Positions 1 through 10,639 are shown, counted from the stretch's first letter. The stretch: DNA of 64,000 bases from Hygrophila difformis (GCA_030278955.1 JAOANR010000011.1:46735417-46799416); one strand, 5' to 3'. The notes: generated by a model from the letters alone, not told the origin. Made by a program: numbers and translations.

Positions 1-546
1 TAAGCTGTGTATAAGATGGTTGACGACTCCAAATGGCTTCCCATCGGAAAGGTTTACACGCAGGTTGGCTGGCTGCAGGGCCATTCGAAAGAAGTAATGA
101 AGTATGGTCAGAACCCGCTCTTGGCAGGGTGAGGACGTGACCATTAGGAAATAGGTGAATCCATTGAAGGTTTGCCAAAGCTCTATCCAGTCGCTTCCTG
201 ATACAATGGACCTGGCTCGAAGGACGGAACCAAGTGAACTCGGATCCCTGAGTACATACATGGGTCAAGCAACAAGAGAAAATACAATCTCTAAACTCGT
301 CAGCCCTAGCTTGGAGGAAAACACCACCCTTTACTTTAGTAGGCAACAACACTTCATTCCAATCCCCTACAACGAGCCAAAGAAGATCAATGCGCTGTTT
401 CAAATCAACAAGATACTCCCAATTCCTCTTACGCCTATAATAACTAGGATAAGCATAAATCGCAGAGCAAAGCCAATCCAAGGCACCATCACGCATATGA
501 AGGGTAATAACCCTGTCTTCAACCTCGAATACCGAGATATAAAAAA

Positions 547-1748
547 GAGGTAATAACTAAAATAGGCCACTAGAATGAGTCATTTCCACTTTTGGGCCAC
601 GATATTTTGATTTAGGAAAATAGGCCACTAGAAGGATTTCGGGCCTGAATTTAGGCCATTGGGCTGGAATTCGGGCCGAGATGGCCTAAAAGTTGAAATG
701 ACTACTTCTGGTGGCTTATTTTAGTTTTTTTCAATTATTTTTTATTTTATGTAATTAAAATAAATAATACTCATTCTGTGTCATTATTTATGTCATATTT
801 TCTTTTTTTCCTTGTTCCAATATTTTTATTTCATTTTCATTTTAAAAAATAATTAAATATTAATCGTCAAACCTACCCGTCACCTCACATTAATAAATAA
901 ATATATTAAACTTTCAAATTATCTACTATCATTAATAATTCTAGTTCACCCTATAACCACATATCAGTAAATCAAAATAAATAAATAAATTAAAATTGTG
1001 GGGTTGAGCACTTACTCCAGTGGTAAGTCTTCCAACTCCAACCTATAGGTTGGGGGTTCGAATCCCCACCCGGTCCCCTATCCCTCCCCTTTGTAATTGT
1101 GTGGCTTGGGCTCCCACCACCCGTTCCAGGCCTTCAATGGCTCCTCAAAAAAAAAAAAAAAATTGTACCTCATTACAATCACATTATATAAATTTTTAAG
1201 GTACCTTTTTTTAACACTATTAATAGGACGGGGGAGTAATATAAGAAATAAAATAAATATTAATTCAAATATATTATAAAATAAGTAAAACAAATACATA
1301 TTCAAATAAATTAGAAAGTAAAAATAAACATGTTTTATTATAAGTATCCCAAAATTTTCGGACATGGTATTTTATGTAGGAATAATTAGTATTAAATGTA
1401 AGGAATTTTTCGGGCATGTGTATGTTTGGCAATTAATATTTAATTATTTTTAAAATGGAAATGAAATAAAAAATGTTGGAACAAGAAAAAAAGAAAGTAG
1501 GACATAAATAATGTCACGGAATGTGTATTATTTATTTCAATTACATAAAATAAAAAATAATTCAAAAAAACTAAAATAGGCCACCAGAAGGAGTCATTTC
1601 CATTTTTAGGCCATTGTGGCCCGAATTCCAGCCCAATGGCCTAAATTCAGGCCCAAAATCCTTCTAATGGCCTCTTTCCCTAAATCAAAATATGGTAGCT
1701 CAAAAGTGGAAATGACTCCTTCTGGTGGCCTCTTTTATTTATTACCTC
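547..1748. mobile_element. Non-autonomous Mutator-like element (MULE) with about 300-bp inverted arms
   Basis: The ends are inverted copies: GAGGTAATAACTAAAATAGG on the left matches the reverse complement of the right end (GAGGTAATAAATAAAAGAGG). The arms stay similar for about 300 bp (547-860 against 1430-1748), including the shared GGCCACTAGAAGGA-type words. The element is flanked by an exact 9-bp direct repeat TATAAAAAA at 538-546 and 1749-1757. Nine-bp duplications and long TIRs are the hallmark of Mutator-superfamily elements. No transposase is encoded. A SINE lies in the centre. The insertion point is inside LINE ORF2. Confidence 0.88.
1000..1162 (+). mobile_element. tRNA-derived SINE with poly(A) tail, nested in the MULE
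   Basis: The 5' part resembles a tRNA: an A-box-like stretch (CTCCAGTGGTAAGTC, about 1016-1030) and a perfect RNA polymerase III B box GGTTCGAATCC (about 1055-1065). A tRNA-unrelated body follows and ends in sixteen A at 1147-1162. The 8-bp word AAAATTGT occurs just before the element (992-999) and again across its tail (1159-1166), which fits a target-site duplication made by LINE machinery. Confidence 0.8.
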
Positions 1749-1785
1749 TATAAAAAATACTACCAACCTTACCAAGAATCCAGAT

Positions 1786-1809
1786 CCCCCCCCCCCCCCC
1801 CCCCCCCCC
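1786..1809. repeat. 24-base C homopolymer in LINE ORF2
   Basis: An uninterrupted C24 run, read as G24 on the coding minus strand. It falls where the endonuclease normally has a short Gly-Gly pair after GRA. Runs of this length are prone to slippage and to sequencing or consensus error, so its exact length is uncertain. Confidence 0.95.
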
Positions 1810-2108
1810 GCTCGGCCAATTGCTTCTTGCAGAAATATAGGTGAATATCCAAGGCAGAAGAGAAAGTTCTGAAGGCGATCAACGGGTCCCTGGGGCTCCA
1901 TGATGAAGACCACCGAAGGCGAATATTGACGAAGACAGCCAGACAAGCAACGCCGAGCATGTGGGTTCATAAGCCCACGAACATTCCACGAGATTAAAGT
2001 AAAGTCTTGAAACGGATTCATAAGATAACAAATAATGTAAAGAGCAAACCACATGGATGAAATCCTTTTAACTCTGCATCGGATCCGGAGGTCGCCCCAA
2101 TTGAGAAT

Positions 2109-3506
2109 CTAATTGGCCACCAACAGCAGCGTTCCATGATCCTCCTTCCTGATATCAGCATTGTCTTGATCCCCTTGGTTATCATCTGCTCTCGCCCTCT
2201 TAGGATTCGATTGACCATCAGAATTGGATGGAAGAGAGCTCTGAGATGAAGCTAACCCTCCGCTTGAAGAGGCAGAAAGGGGGTTGTGAGACTGACCGCG
2301 TCGCAACAAGGTCTTTGGCCCACCGCCCAGTTTAAGAGGCCTAGATCCTTGCCCAGTAGGGCCCTCCACAAAGCCCTTACCCTTACGATTGGCAGATTTA
2401 GCAATGGGACCAGCACTCTCAGCAAATGGTTCTACCAGCGGGCCTTTTCCCTTCCTTGGCCCAGTATTTTTTTTTCTTACAACTCTGACCCACTCATCAC
2501 CAGCTGGCTGCATGGGAATTATGGAAATTGGATCTTGGTTATTAATGGAAACATGATCTTTATTGTGAGAAATTTCCGCCACAGATTCAGTTTCCATATG
2601 AACCGCCGTAATTCCAGGACTTCCCTCATTCGGCTTTTGATGGCCGACCTCCTCACCATCCTTCACCGGAGGAACCTCCACCGGCGCACCCATTTCAGCT
2701 ATGTTCACAGGAGGAGCAGTACATCGAGCACTCGCATGGCCGTACCGTTTGCAAGAAGTGCATAACAAATGCAGCCCTTCATACAACACCTTCTGCCATC
2801 TATCGCCAATGAATATGCTTGAAACCACCGGAAGCTGCAAATCAATTTCAACACAAACACGGCCATATCTACCCCTTTCTCCTGCCTTCGACAGACTGTC
2901 AACTCTCACCGGAGTCCCAAGACCAGCCGCCAACTGAGTGAGAATAAACTCATCATAGTGTTCCATACAAAGACCCGGGAACTGAGCCCACACCACGGTA
3001 GATTTATGAGTAACTTCACTAGCAACGAAGTTTGGCTTCCAAGGTGACACGGTCAAATAGCTGTCGAAAACCATCCATGGACCCTCACTTAGAACCTTCT
3101 TGCGATGCAATTCTTTATCAAATTTCACTAGGAAAAAACCTGCATCCAGATCAATCATCTCAAAACCATCCCAAATCTTCCACAGCCGTGAGAGTCGGTC
3201 CTTCAAAGCTATATAACCAACTGACTTGCCTAACACTGAGATAATCAAAGCATCCTCCCAAGGTTGGCATATCCGCTTCTCCGTCAGAGGGTCAATGGTG
3301 ATACGCGGTTTCAAGCGATCCCCGTCGATAAAATCTAACACCACCTTGGATTCTTTATCCGGCTCATTGGGGGGGGGGGGGGGGGGGGGCTGGCTTCCCT
3401 GCCAGGACCTTGTCAGGACCTTGTCACGGAAGGAGATCTTGGTGCCGCCGGTAAAAACAAAACCAATAGTCGGCTCTGGGGTGAGGGAAGGGTTCTCAGA
3501 CGTCAT
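2109..3506 (-). CDS. LINE ORF1 nucleic-acid-binding protein (DUF4283-like, CCHC knuckle)
   Basis: The open frame gives about 465 aa from the ATG at 3506 (MTSENPSLTPEPT), the usual start context of plant LINE ORF1; an upstream ATG in the same frame at 3596 is less likely. The N-terminal half has the DUF4283-type pattern (QPWEDALIISVLGKSVGY, then FLVKFD, SEGPWMVF and WAQFPGLCMEHYD). A CCHC zinc knuckle C-x2-C-x4-H-x4-C (CTSCKRYGHASARC) follows, and then a long Pro/Ser/Lys-rich tail. The protein is expected to bind element RNA in the retrotransposition particle. A run of seven prolines comes from a G21 tract on the plus strand at 3369-3389, so the frame depends on the length of that homopolymer. 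Confidence 0.82.
   Translation of the reverse strand: MTSENPSLTPEPTIGFVFTGGTKISFRDKVLTRSWQGSQPPPPPPPNEPDKESKVVLDFIDGDRLKPRITIDPLTEKRICQPWEDALIISVLGKSVGYIALKDRLSRLWKIWDGFEMIDLDAGFFLVKFDKELHRKKVLSEGPWMVFDSYLTVSPWKPNFVASEVTHKSTVVWAQFPGLCMEHYDEFILTQLAAGLGTPVRVDSLSKAGERGRYGRVCVEIDLQLPVVSSIFIGDRWQKVLYEGLHLLCTSCKRYGHASARCTAPPVNIAEMGAPVEVPPVKDGEEVGHQKPNEGSPGITAVHMETESVAEISHNKDHVSINNQDPISIIPMQPAGDEWVRVVRKKNTGPRKGKGPLVEPFAESAGPIAKSANRKGKGFVEGPTGQGSRPLKLGGGPKTLLRRGQSHNPLSASSSGGLASSQSSLPSNSDGQSNPKRARADDNQGDQDNADIRKEDHGTLLLVAN
3369..3389. repeat. 21-base G homopolymer in LINE ORF1
   Basis: G21 on the plus strand encodes a poly-proline stretch in minus-strand ORF1. It is the second long G/C homopolymer in the same LINE, and the two lie in opposite orientation 1.6 kb apart. 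Confidence 0.95.
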
Positions 3507-3675
3507 TCTCTCCAACTTATGCGACAATATTAAATTTGAGCCATATGAATATCTATTAATTGTGCTTGCTTGACTGATTATCATATGTGAACTCATTTAT
3601 TCAAACAAAACATGCCAAACTTAAACTTTCAAAAGCCGAATTCCAGCAAACTCGTAGTAAATTTAAACAACAATA

Positions 3676-3929
3676 CTCCCTCCGTTTTTTATTTTTTTCG
3701 TTGCACCATTTAAAGTTTTGCTACTATTCACATGCACACATTCAGTTAAAGTTTTGCTTTAACTATTGAACTTTTATGGATCTTATTAAATTCGTCTCGT
3801 CTTGTAGTTTTTAAATATTGAACTTTTAGAATTTTTGCTTGTACCGAACTTGAGTTATTGATGCTTTAAAATGTGCATTGGACTGCGTGCTGGATGGATC
3901 CGTAACAATTAAAAAAAAAACGAAGGGAG
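3676..3929. mobile_element. Stowaway-type MITE
   Basis: The ends are CTCCCTCCGT on the left and the near-inverse ACGAAGGGAG on the right, flanked by TA on both sides (3674-3675 and 3930-3931). This matches Tc1/mariner-derived Stowaway MITEs. It is non-coding and about 254 bp long. Confidence 0.85.
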
Positions 3930-4005
3930 TAAAAGGTAATTCACTTAACAATGCTTATAGCTTTTCCCATAGTATGATTTTCGCTAAACAAAAAATAAAC
4001 TAGTA

Positions 4006-4251
4006 CTCTCTCCGTAATTTAATAATGTTAACATTTGCATAGTAAACACTATTCATTCAGTAACTTTGATTCGACATGTTAACTTAGTTATATAAGATAA
4101 AATATAGTCAAGTGAGATGTTGTTATATTCGTCTAATCACATACTTTTAGAATATTAAACTTTTATAATTTTTACTTTTATACTATTTGAAATATTAATC
4201 GTTAAATATTTATATTGAATTGCGTGAAACATCTTTAAAATTCGGAGGGAG
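4006..4251. mobile_element. Stowaway-type MITE
   Basis: CTCTCTCCGT at the left and CGGAGGGAG at the right are inverted termini with flanking TA. The interior shares the wording of the neighbouring element (TATAAGATAAAATATAGTCAAGTGAGAT type). It lies about 230 bp downstream of the 3' end of the EDR2-like gene. Confidence 0.85.
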
Positions 4252-4485
4252 TATATAAATAAAATAAAAATAAATAAAAACATAAAATCATTTTTAACCC
4301 ACAACCATCTTTGCTCCACATTAATCCATTTTTTTTTCCTCAAAAAATATCAGAAGATTAAATCAGTTTATACTTCGAAACAGTGTATACTTGTAATCAG
4401 TCAATAATAGTACTTAATTAATAATCATCAATTACACACCTTTGCTGTTTTGCATCATCATCTTCATTTAGGCCTCCTAAAGTGA

Positions 4486-4491
4486 TTTATT
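4486..4491 (-). promoter_or_regulatory. Polyadenylation signal AATAAA of the EDR2-like gene
   Basis: AATAAA on the minus strand lies 64 bp past the stop codon of the gene ending at 4555, a normal spacing for a plant 3' UTR. Confidence 0.5.
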
Positions 4492-4554
4492 ATTCATCCA
4501 GGGTTTGTTCCCGACAATTTTTTTTTTTGACCATGTTCTTGCACATTGGCATTG

Positions 4555-7241
4555 TCAACATAGTTCCTCGCTGTGCCTGACAAGTGTAGGTATCCCTCCA
4601 TGGTTGACAAAATCGATTTTGTTTAATCTCAAACAGCACAGTACCTTTTCTGGTAGTTCTTCTGGTTTGTTTGCCTGTTTTGTTTCCAAGGAGTTGGATC
4701 AGTACCAATACCAAGAGCCAGTTAAGCGATCCACAATAAAAACAAGGAAGAAAACACATTGTAAACCTGAATTGTCAATCCTAAATCAAGTATCCCAGTC
4801 GATAAGCGTTCCCTGAATGCCTCGAGCCCCTTCCGTGCAATGTAGCTGAACCGATGGATGTCAAGGTCGACTTCAAAGTAATTTGGCCCCTGCAGGGAAA
4901 GGATTGTGTTCATTCAGAATCCATCCATGTCGATGTATCAGAAATCATTGATAACATTTTCGATAGTTTAGATAATCTGTCCTGGTCACATTACTGGCAC
5001 ATACTTTAGTGCACAAAGGGTGAATACGCACCTGATGAAACACGTGCTGTGGGCGCGAGAGAACTGGCTTTTCGTTGTATGCATAGAGAAGTTTTCTTTC
5101 AGCCGAACCAAGGGCAAAATCTTCTGGATTGGCCACCCCAACAATAATCTTTAACCTTTCTCTAAATGGAAGTGTTGATTCCATGGTGAATCCTTTGACC
5201 TTTTCCACATCGTCCTCAAAAAGTCTCTGCAGCAAAGAGATTGCCATTGTGAGTTGCACAGAAGAGCGTGTATACATGAATGCATCGACATATGCGAGAA
5301 ACTAGTGTATTGACTATGAGACCTTGAGACTGTCCTGAAACTGGGGGCATACTTCTGTCTCAAAATTCTCAGAAAGCTTGAAATATAGTACAAGGCTGAG
5401 GCCTTCCCCATTGCTATCACCAAGAAACATCAACGGTGCGTATGTAGGCAGCTACAACAGACAAATGAAAGGAATAGGCCATTGTCAGATGGAAGGCTCA
5501 ATTATATATGAAATTAGGTACAACAGACAATCACCTGGATGTTAACAATTAGCAACGGTGGCACTTTTCCATTTGCCTTTAGAGAAGGTAACTCGAGGTG
5601 TTGTGCGATATGATTAATTTTTGTTGGAGAAGTGAACAGATCAACGCCGATTGGAGTGTAAGGACATATGTCCGGTGCAGGTGACTTCTTCTTATCCCTG
5701 TAATGCTGAAAATGTGAGGAAATTAAGATTGCTATGAATTGTGAGAGAAAATGTTCGCTGTCAGCTTACTTGAAGTAATTGCACCCGCGGAGCTTAAAAG
5801 TCGAGGGATTAATCTCAGACCAGGTTCCAGGAGTTTGCTTCTCCACTGAAGAACAAGGAATCAACAGCCCGGCCCTGGGCCGATAAAGATGTTCGGATGA
5901 TGGACCTGAATTGATCACTGCATTTCACAGTCAAGGAATGGTAAACTTTTTATGCAGCAGAAGAAAATCCATTTTTATTGTATATATAGATATCTGACAC
6001 TCACAAATTCTATTTTCTTCTCCTTCATCAATAGCTCTTTTCTTGAAAGAGAGCTGAGTAACAGCTGAATTCTTACTTTGGGATTGTGGACCGGGATTTA
6101 CTGTACTTGAAATTTCATCATCAAACCTAACCTTCCGGGGCAAGGCAGGCTTCAATAAGTTCCCAGGATGCATCTTCTCATGATCACTTGTGTCATTTAT
6201 TCTTCTGCTCATACTCTCACAAGCCCGGTCCATGTTTTTAATCTTTGTTCCTGATTCTTCGTGGTTCCCATGGAGTTCCTTTTCTCCGGCACACACAAAT
6301 GTCAAACCGTTTGGCTCATTGTTGACATCTTTGGTTAAGTACATTTCTGTTTCAGCATCATCTATCTTGAGATATTCTTCGTCATCTTCTTCCAGATCAC
6401 AACAGCAGTCCACGATGCACAGTGATGGTTCATACGGAAGCACTTGTCCATTTGAAAGGTTATGGAAACGATCTACTAGAAAAGAAACTGAGGAAGTTAC
6501 GACTAAATTAAGGTTTGCCTTCCAGAAAGCAGCACATGGGCACTTCAAACTGAAGATAAAATTGTAGTACTAGAACCAAACAAAATGCAGACGTTGCCTG
6601 AAATGAAAATACTATGGGAAAGGAAGGCAATGAATGTTTCTTACCTTCATCAATGTTGTCATCCACGCTGCTATAGTCATTGTCCGACTCAGGATCCAGT
6701 ATGCTGACAGTGTCGAACCATGCTTCGTCTTGGCTAATTCCTGCAAGAACAACCAGTGTAGAGACTAAATTTTAGAGGGGGCGGGGATAAAACAAAACAA
6801 ACAAAAGTTCCAGGATCTCTTCCCTTGACAAACATGGAGCAAAAGGGTAAGTAACATATGCCTCAATTCTATATTTCAAGGGTCTTGATTGAGTTCTGAT
6901 TTCATTTTCTATGAGGCATGTTTAATGCAATAAACTCCATCCAGTTAAAACCACACCCTCTTTTCCACAAGTTGATACATACCATTACCATCAATTTGGG
7001 TGTGGTACCATCTCATTTGATTGAGATCAAATGGGGGATTGGGGAGGGCTGAACCTCTGTCGGCTGAAGCTCCGTCGCCAGTAAAATCTGAAACTTGAGC
7101 TCCTCCATTCCCCTTCCTCTTTCTGCGCCAATGCCTGACTGAAACCAGGTGGCGCTTTCTGCAGTGACGATGCCGCCTCCTTACTCTAACAATTTTCAAA
7201 AGTTTACCTCCTTTAATTGGATGTGATGCGCATACACCCAT
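4555..7241 (-). CDS. EDR2-like protein with C-terminal DUF1336 (EDR2_C) domain, nine coding exons
   Basis: Exons on the minus strand: 7241-6983, 6740-6645, 6475-6005, 5917-5770, 5697-5535, 5451-5323, 5226-5032, 4889-4767, 4674-4555. All introns are GT..AG with matching phases, giving 567 aa. The start MGVCAS has Gly2 and Ser6 of the N-myristoylation consensus and Cys4 for palmitoylation, and a very basic patch follows (about residues 15-45), so membrane anchoring is likely. A middle part has [12 protein letters not shown] (about 90-101), an acidic stretch and little order. From about residue 290 the EDR2_C pattern is continuous: [27 protein letters not shown], [66 protein letters not shown], and a final [12 protein letters not shown]. 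Arabidopsis EDR2 also has PH and START domains; neither is present here, which fits the shorter DUF1336-only subfamily. The biochemical function is unknown, and lipid binding is inferred from EDR2. Confidence 0.9.
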
Positions 7242-8244
7242 TGCATATACTCAATTCCCTAAAAACCTGCAAGACGCCAAGCATTTTATGATACACACTG
7301 CAGAGAACCATCAAATTCAAGTTCAAATGTGCAAATGCAACGACAAATCATCCACTGAATTGAGAGGCTTTTCTTATTCATTCCAATGATGATCACAAAG
7401 GAATCACATCACAACGAGCATACCTTACAGTGATTCTAAAGAAAGGCCTCATTTGTGACTGCAGCGAGTACAGTCCACAGACTGAAAGTTCACAGCACAG
7501 CAAATTGAATGCCCAATTCTCCTTAGATCCTATCAGATATCAAAATCGCAAAAAACCATGAAAAGTGGGTGTTGAATTTCATTCAGGCATATCATCTTCA
7601 GCAATCAAATCCACCCCTGAATCCTCAAATCATCCAAGGTAGAAATAAATACCCTTAAACTAAATCACCATAAATCAACCCTAAAAAAGTCAACACAGGT
7701 AAAGATTTGCTTCTTCCTCTATAGAAACAGAGGATCGAATGAAAAATGCAGCTATATTACCTAGAAATGCCCGCTTGAATTTATAACTTTATCAATGATA
7801 CAAATCCGTCGTTATCATTATTGAATCCACAAAAGAGGACAAAATCGGAGAGAAAAGGCTCAGTTAACAAACAAACAACGCGGGATTTAGGAATCAGTAG
7901 AATACAAACAACCACTGAACAAAAAGTCTGGTCACTATCAAGACGATTATATCCTACCATTCTGTACAAAACAACACTCAACGCGTAACGAACGCGAATT
8001 GGCTCAAATAAGAACCACGGGAGCGAAATCCACATTCTTTTGCAGCTAATTAACAAAGCAATAATCGAATAATTCCAATTCAAGAAGCTGTAAACGAATT
8101 AATAAAGCATTAAAATTCCTGCCCAAAAAAAAAAAGAAAAAAAAAACCCAATTCAATATCGCCCTGCTGAAAAAATCAGTAAAAGTCCTTGGGAATGAAA
8201 AACGGTTGCATAAGAAACAACCATAACTACAGATACACGCAGGC

Positions 8245-8289
<45 letters not shown>

Positions 8290-8330
8290 GTATACGTATA
8301 CACGTATATGTATATATATGTGCATGAACT
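7242..8330 (-). promoter_or_regulatory. 5' UTR intron, leader and promoter region of the EDR2-like gene, with a (TC)19 tract
   Basis: A good 3' splice site (CTTGCAG, exon resuming at 7266) lies 25 bp upstream of the start codon. A possible 5' splice site CTAG|GTAATA lies at about 7760, which suggests an intron of about 490 bp in the leader. At 8246-8283 there is a TC dinucleotide run, read as GA on the gene strand, and beyond it a TA-rich block (8284-8325). GA runs are common around plant transcription starts. The start site itself cannot be placed. Confidence 0.5.
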
Positions 8331-8349
8331 GAAAGGGCACCTGGAAAAG

Positions 8350-8780
8350 GGGCTGTGGACGGCGGAGGAGAGGTGGGTCCGGCGGCGGTGATTCCAATTT
8401 ACAGTTCCAGGCCTTCTTTACCGCCTTCCCAGCATCAATTCTTTATATATGCAAATTTTTCCAAGTCTTTGCCAAAGAATTCTCAGAGCATACAAGAACC
8501 AAGATCAGGAAATGGCAACAAAAATTTATTTTCTTTCATAAATTAAATTTTCCAGATTCCTCATGTAATATGATTGTATATTTGTATGGCTTTATAAATT
8601 ACTGAAGAGGAAAAATACTTCAAGAATGAGACTTGCATAAAATTACAACTCAATAATTATTTCAAATAAAACACGTCGTACATTTCTTAAATAAAAAAAA
8701 TATACTGTTCTTTGCTCGTGGATTTTAGGAGTTATTGAATTGAGCACGAAATTTTAAAAAAATAACGAAAATGAAGTATT
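8350..8780. other. AT-rich intergenic spacer, no feature recognised
   Basis: There is a short open frame at 8355-8546 (63 codons), but it has no recognisable motif and lies just upstream of a divergent promoter. No gene is supported. Confidence 0.6.
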
Positions 8781-8784
8781 AATT

Positions 8785-8945
8785 TTTTCTCAACAGACAG
8801 CCTATATAGGCTATGAAAGAGATAGTAGAAGTTCGTTACACAAATTACAAAGAGAATAAAAATATAGACAGGCCCATTTGAACCCCAACCTTCACGAGTT
8901 TGGAAGTCAATGAACTTAACTATTTGAGCTAAGTTCTCATCCCAA
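8785..8945 (-). mobile_element. Decayed tRNA-derived SINE
   Basis: On the minus strand an A-box-like TTAGCTCAAATAGTTAAG is followed about 30 bp later by a B-box-like GGGGTTCAAATGGG. A body of about 90 bp comes next and ends in a GAGAAAAAA tail. The order and spacing match plant tRNA-derived SINEs. No clear target duplication was found. Confidence 0.6.
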
Positions 8946-9212
8946 ATATTTTATTAATATTCACTCCACTTTCCAGGCATTCAAGGACTCTTAAAAAAAA
9001 AAGATAATAGAGATACTAGTTTATAGAGTAATATTTTCCATCCAGTAAGTAACTGAGGAATTCTTTTTGAGATCTTAAAATATAGTAGTATAAAAATACT
9101 TTACAAGTTGCTCCACGAATTTAATTTTAAAATTAGCACCCGGTATTTAATTCATGTTATTTTATTTATAAATTTCTCCTTCCGGTCAGGTGCCAATGGG
9201 GATACAATGATA

Positions 9213-9471
9213 CTCCCTCCCGTATTCAAAAAATTTTAACATTTTTTGTTTTCACGCAATTAATACACATTTTTAAGAGTAATATCTCAAATTTTAAAAA
9301 ATAAAAATTTATAAAATTTTAGTATTATAAAACTACGTGATTAGACGAATCTAACAAGGTCTCACTTAACTATGTTTTATCTTACGTAACTGTGTGAAAA
9401 AATTGAATCAAAATTACTCAATGAATAGTATTTACTATGCAAACGTTAGAATTAATAAAATACAGAAGAAG
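9213..9471. mobile_element. Stowaway-type MITE
   Basis: The left end is CTCCCTCCCGT, preceded by TA. The degraded right end is ACAGAAGAAG, followed by TA. The interior carries the same GTGATTAGACGAATC and CTCACTTAACTATGTTTTATC words seen in the other elements of this type in the window. Confidence 0.75.
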
Positions 9472-10060
9472 TACATCACACGTAGTAGTATATCAATTAC
9501 CAATATGAACTACTCCTATTATGAGTATTACATATTGTGCATATATTAATGGTTCACCCAAAAAATATTAGTATAATCGACAGTCCTTCAATATAATTTC
9601 TCACTATACAATAGTTTTATATATATTAATAAAATTATAAATTGTAATTTAATTAAAAATTTAATTAGTTAATTTAAATAATTTTTCATATATTAATCCA
9701 AAATTGAAAGTTTAAATCCTTGTAAATTTATTTTCTTCTCTAATTATATTTCATTTCATAATGTGTGGATGTAAGTAATTACTTATTTTCTTTTATAATT
9801 TATGAGTATTCACACATTTACTTTTAAATAATTTATATATATATATATATAATATTGCGTGATATGGAGAAATATCAATCATTAACTATAAACTGCAAGG
9901 AATATTAATGTGTACATGTTAAGTTGATGTTTCTTTATTATCGGACTTACTTAGAAAATTTTAAGGATTTTCAATATTTTCTAAAAATTTAGGTAAGTAA
10001 ATCTATCTATCTATTTATATATAATAATAATAAGTGTTAATACTTTGTTCATTTTTTTTG
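9472..10060. other. AT-rich intergenic spacer, no feature recognised
   Basis: Very AT-rich sequence with a short (AT)n run near 9836-9850. It contains no gene, RNA or clear repeat. Confidence 0.6.
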
Positions 10061-10064
10061 GTTC

Positions 10065-10621
10065 CGGTTAAGGTACCGTGGATAAAACCACAGTACATCA
10101 AGGCACCAATCATAGCCATTGAAAAAGTATCCATCGGTTGCAGATTAATAAAGGTATAATTGTCATAACATAATAATAGTTCATTTTAATAACAAATCAT
10201 TTCAGTGACGAGGCAAGAACATCTCAGCGACGAGGGCGATACTATTTCAGTGAGAAAGAAGGCACATTTCAACGACGAGGACAATATCATTTTAGCGAGG
10301 ATTTTGGAATCTGGAACCACCGTTTTCTTCATAGCTACACTGTCGCTGAAAATGATATACAAGTGTCGCTGAAATGTATATCGGTGTGTCGCTGAAATGT
10401 ATATTAGTGTGTCGCTGAAATGTATATCAACATGTATATCAGTGTGACACTGAAATATATATGTTGTGTCGTCGAAATGTATAAAACAAAATTATGTCTT
10501 GTGAATTTACTGTTTTATCCTTTGAGTTAATCCGAACCATTGAAATTTAAAATGGATGAACGGTTGAGATTGACCTAATGATGTACTGCGGATTGATTCC
10601 TCCGCACCCTAACTTTTGCGG
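10065..10621. mobile_element. Foldback element carrying opposed TCAGCGAC-type arrays (copy A)
   Basis: The left end (GGTTAAGGTACCGTGG, then CCACAGTACATCAAGG) matches the reverse complement of the right end (AGTTAGGGTGCGGAGG, then CCGCAGTACATCATTAGG). The left half contains forward copies of a TTTCAGYGACGAGG-like unit. The right half contains at least four inverted copies of TGTCGCTGAAATGTATATC. It is non-coding. Long TIRs with internal motif arrays suggest a non-autonomous DNA transposon. The same core word fills the related element at 20551-21224. Confidence 0.6.
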
Positions 10622-10639
10622 TTTTTTTTTTTTTTTTAC

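Larger units (their letters stand above)
1..2021 (-). pseudogene. LINE ORF2 fragment: endonuclease domain, interrupted by a transposon
   Basis: Translation starts near 2021 (MNPFQDFT) and reads into SWNVRGL, the N-terminal signature of apurinic-like endonucleases of plant L1 elements. It continues through MEPQGPVDRLQNF-like sequence to the motif GRA, where a 24-base G tract (minus strand) expands the glycines usually found there. The reading frame breaks near the tract. Coding resumes at 537 beyond the inserted element: minus-strand translation of 480-361 reads DWLCSAIYAYPSYYRRKRN and then WLVVGD, the conserved middle of the same endonuclease. The copy is therefore split by a 1.2 kb insertion and probably frameshifted, and it cannot be functional. 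Confidence 0.8.
1..3640 (-). mobile_element. LINE (non-LTR retrotransposon), antisense, cut by the left window edge
   Basis: Read on the minus strand, a complete ORF1 (3506 to 2109) is followed after about 90 bp by the start of ORF2 with an endonuclease domain. ORF2 then runs off the window at position 1. ORF1 has the plant LINE pattern of a DUF4283-like region followed by one CCHC knuckle. ORF2 opens with the SWNVRGL motif typical of plant L1-type endonucleases. The reverse transcriptase would lie to the left of the window. ORF2 is interrupted at 538-1757 by a Mutator-like element. The right (5') boundary near 3640 is estimated, because no target duplication was found. Confidence 0.85.

Noticed and set aside
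155..553. Plus-strand open frame of 132 codons
   Set aside because: It is the antisense of the LINE endonuclease; the minus-strand translation carries the conserved motifs.
1000..1080. tRNA gene suggested by GGTTCGAATCC
   Set aside because: There is no proper anticodon or acceptor pairing, and the unit ends in a poly(A) tail with target duplications, so it is a SINE head.
8355..8546. Small plus-strand gene upstream of the EDR2-like gene
   Set aside because: 63 codons, no motif, and it sits in the probable promoter region of the divergent gene.
10200..10500. CRISPR-like spaced repeats (also 20690-21078)
   Set aside because: Plant nuclear DNA; the repeat word is 7-15 bp with variable spacing, lies inside TIR elements, and no cas genes are present.
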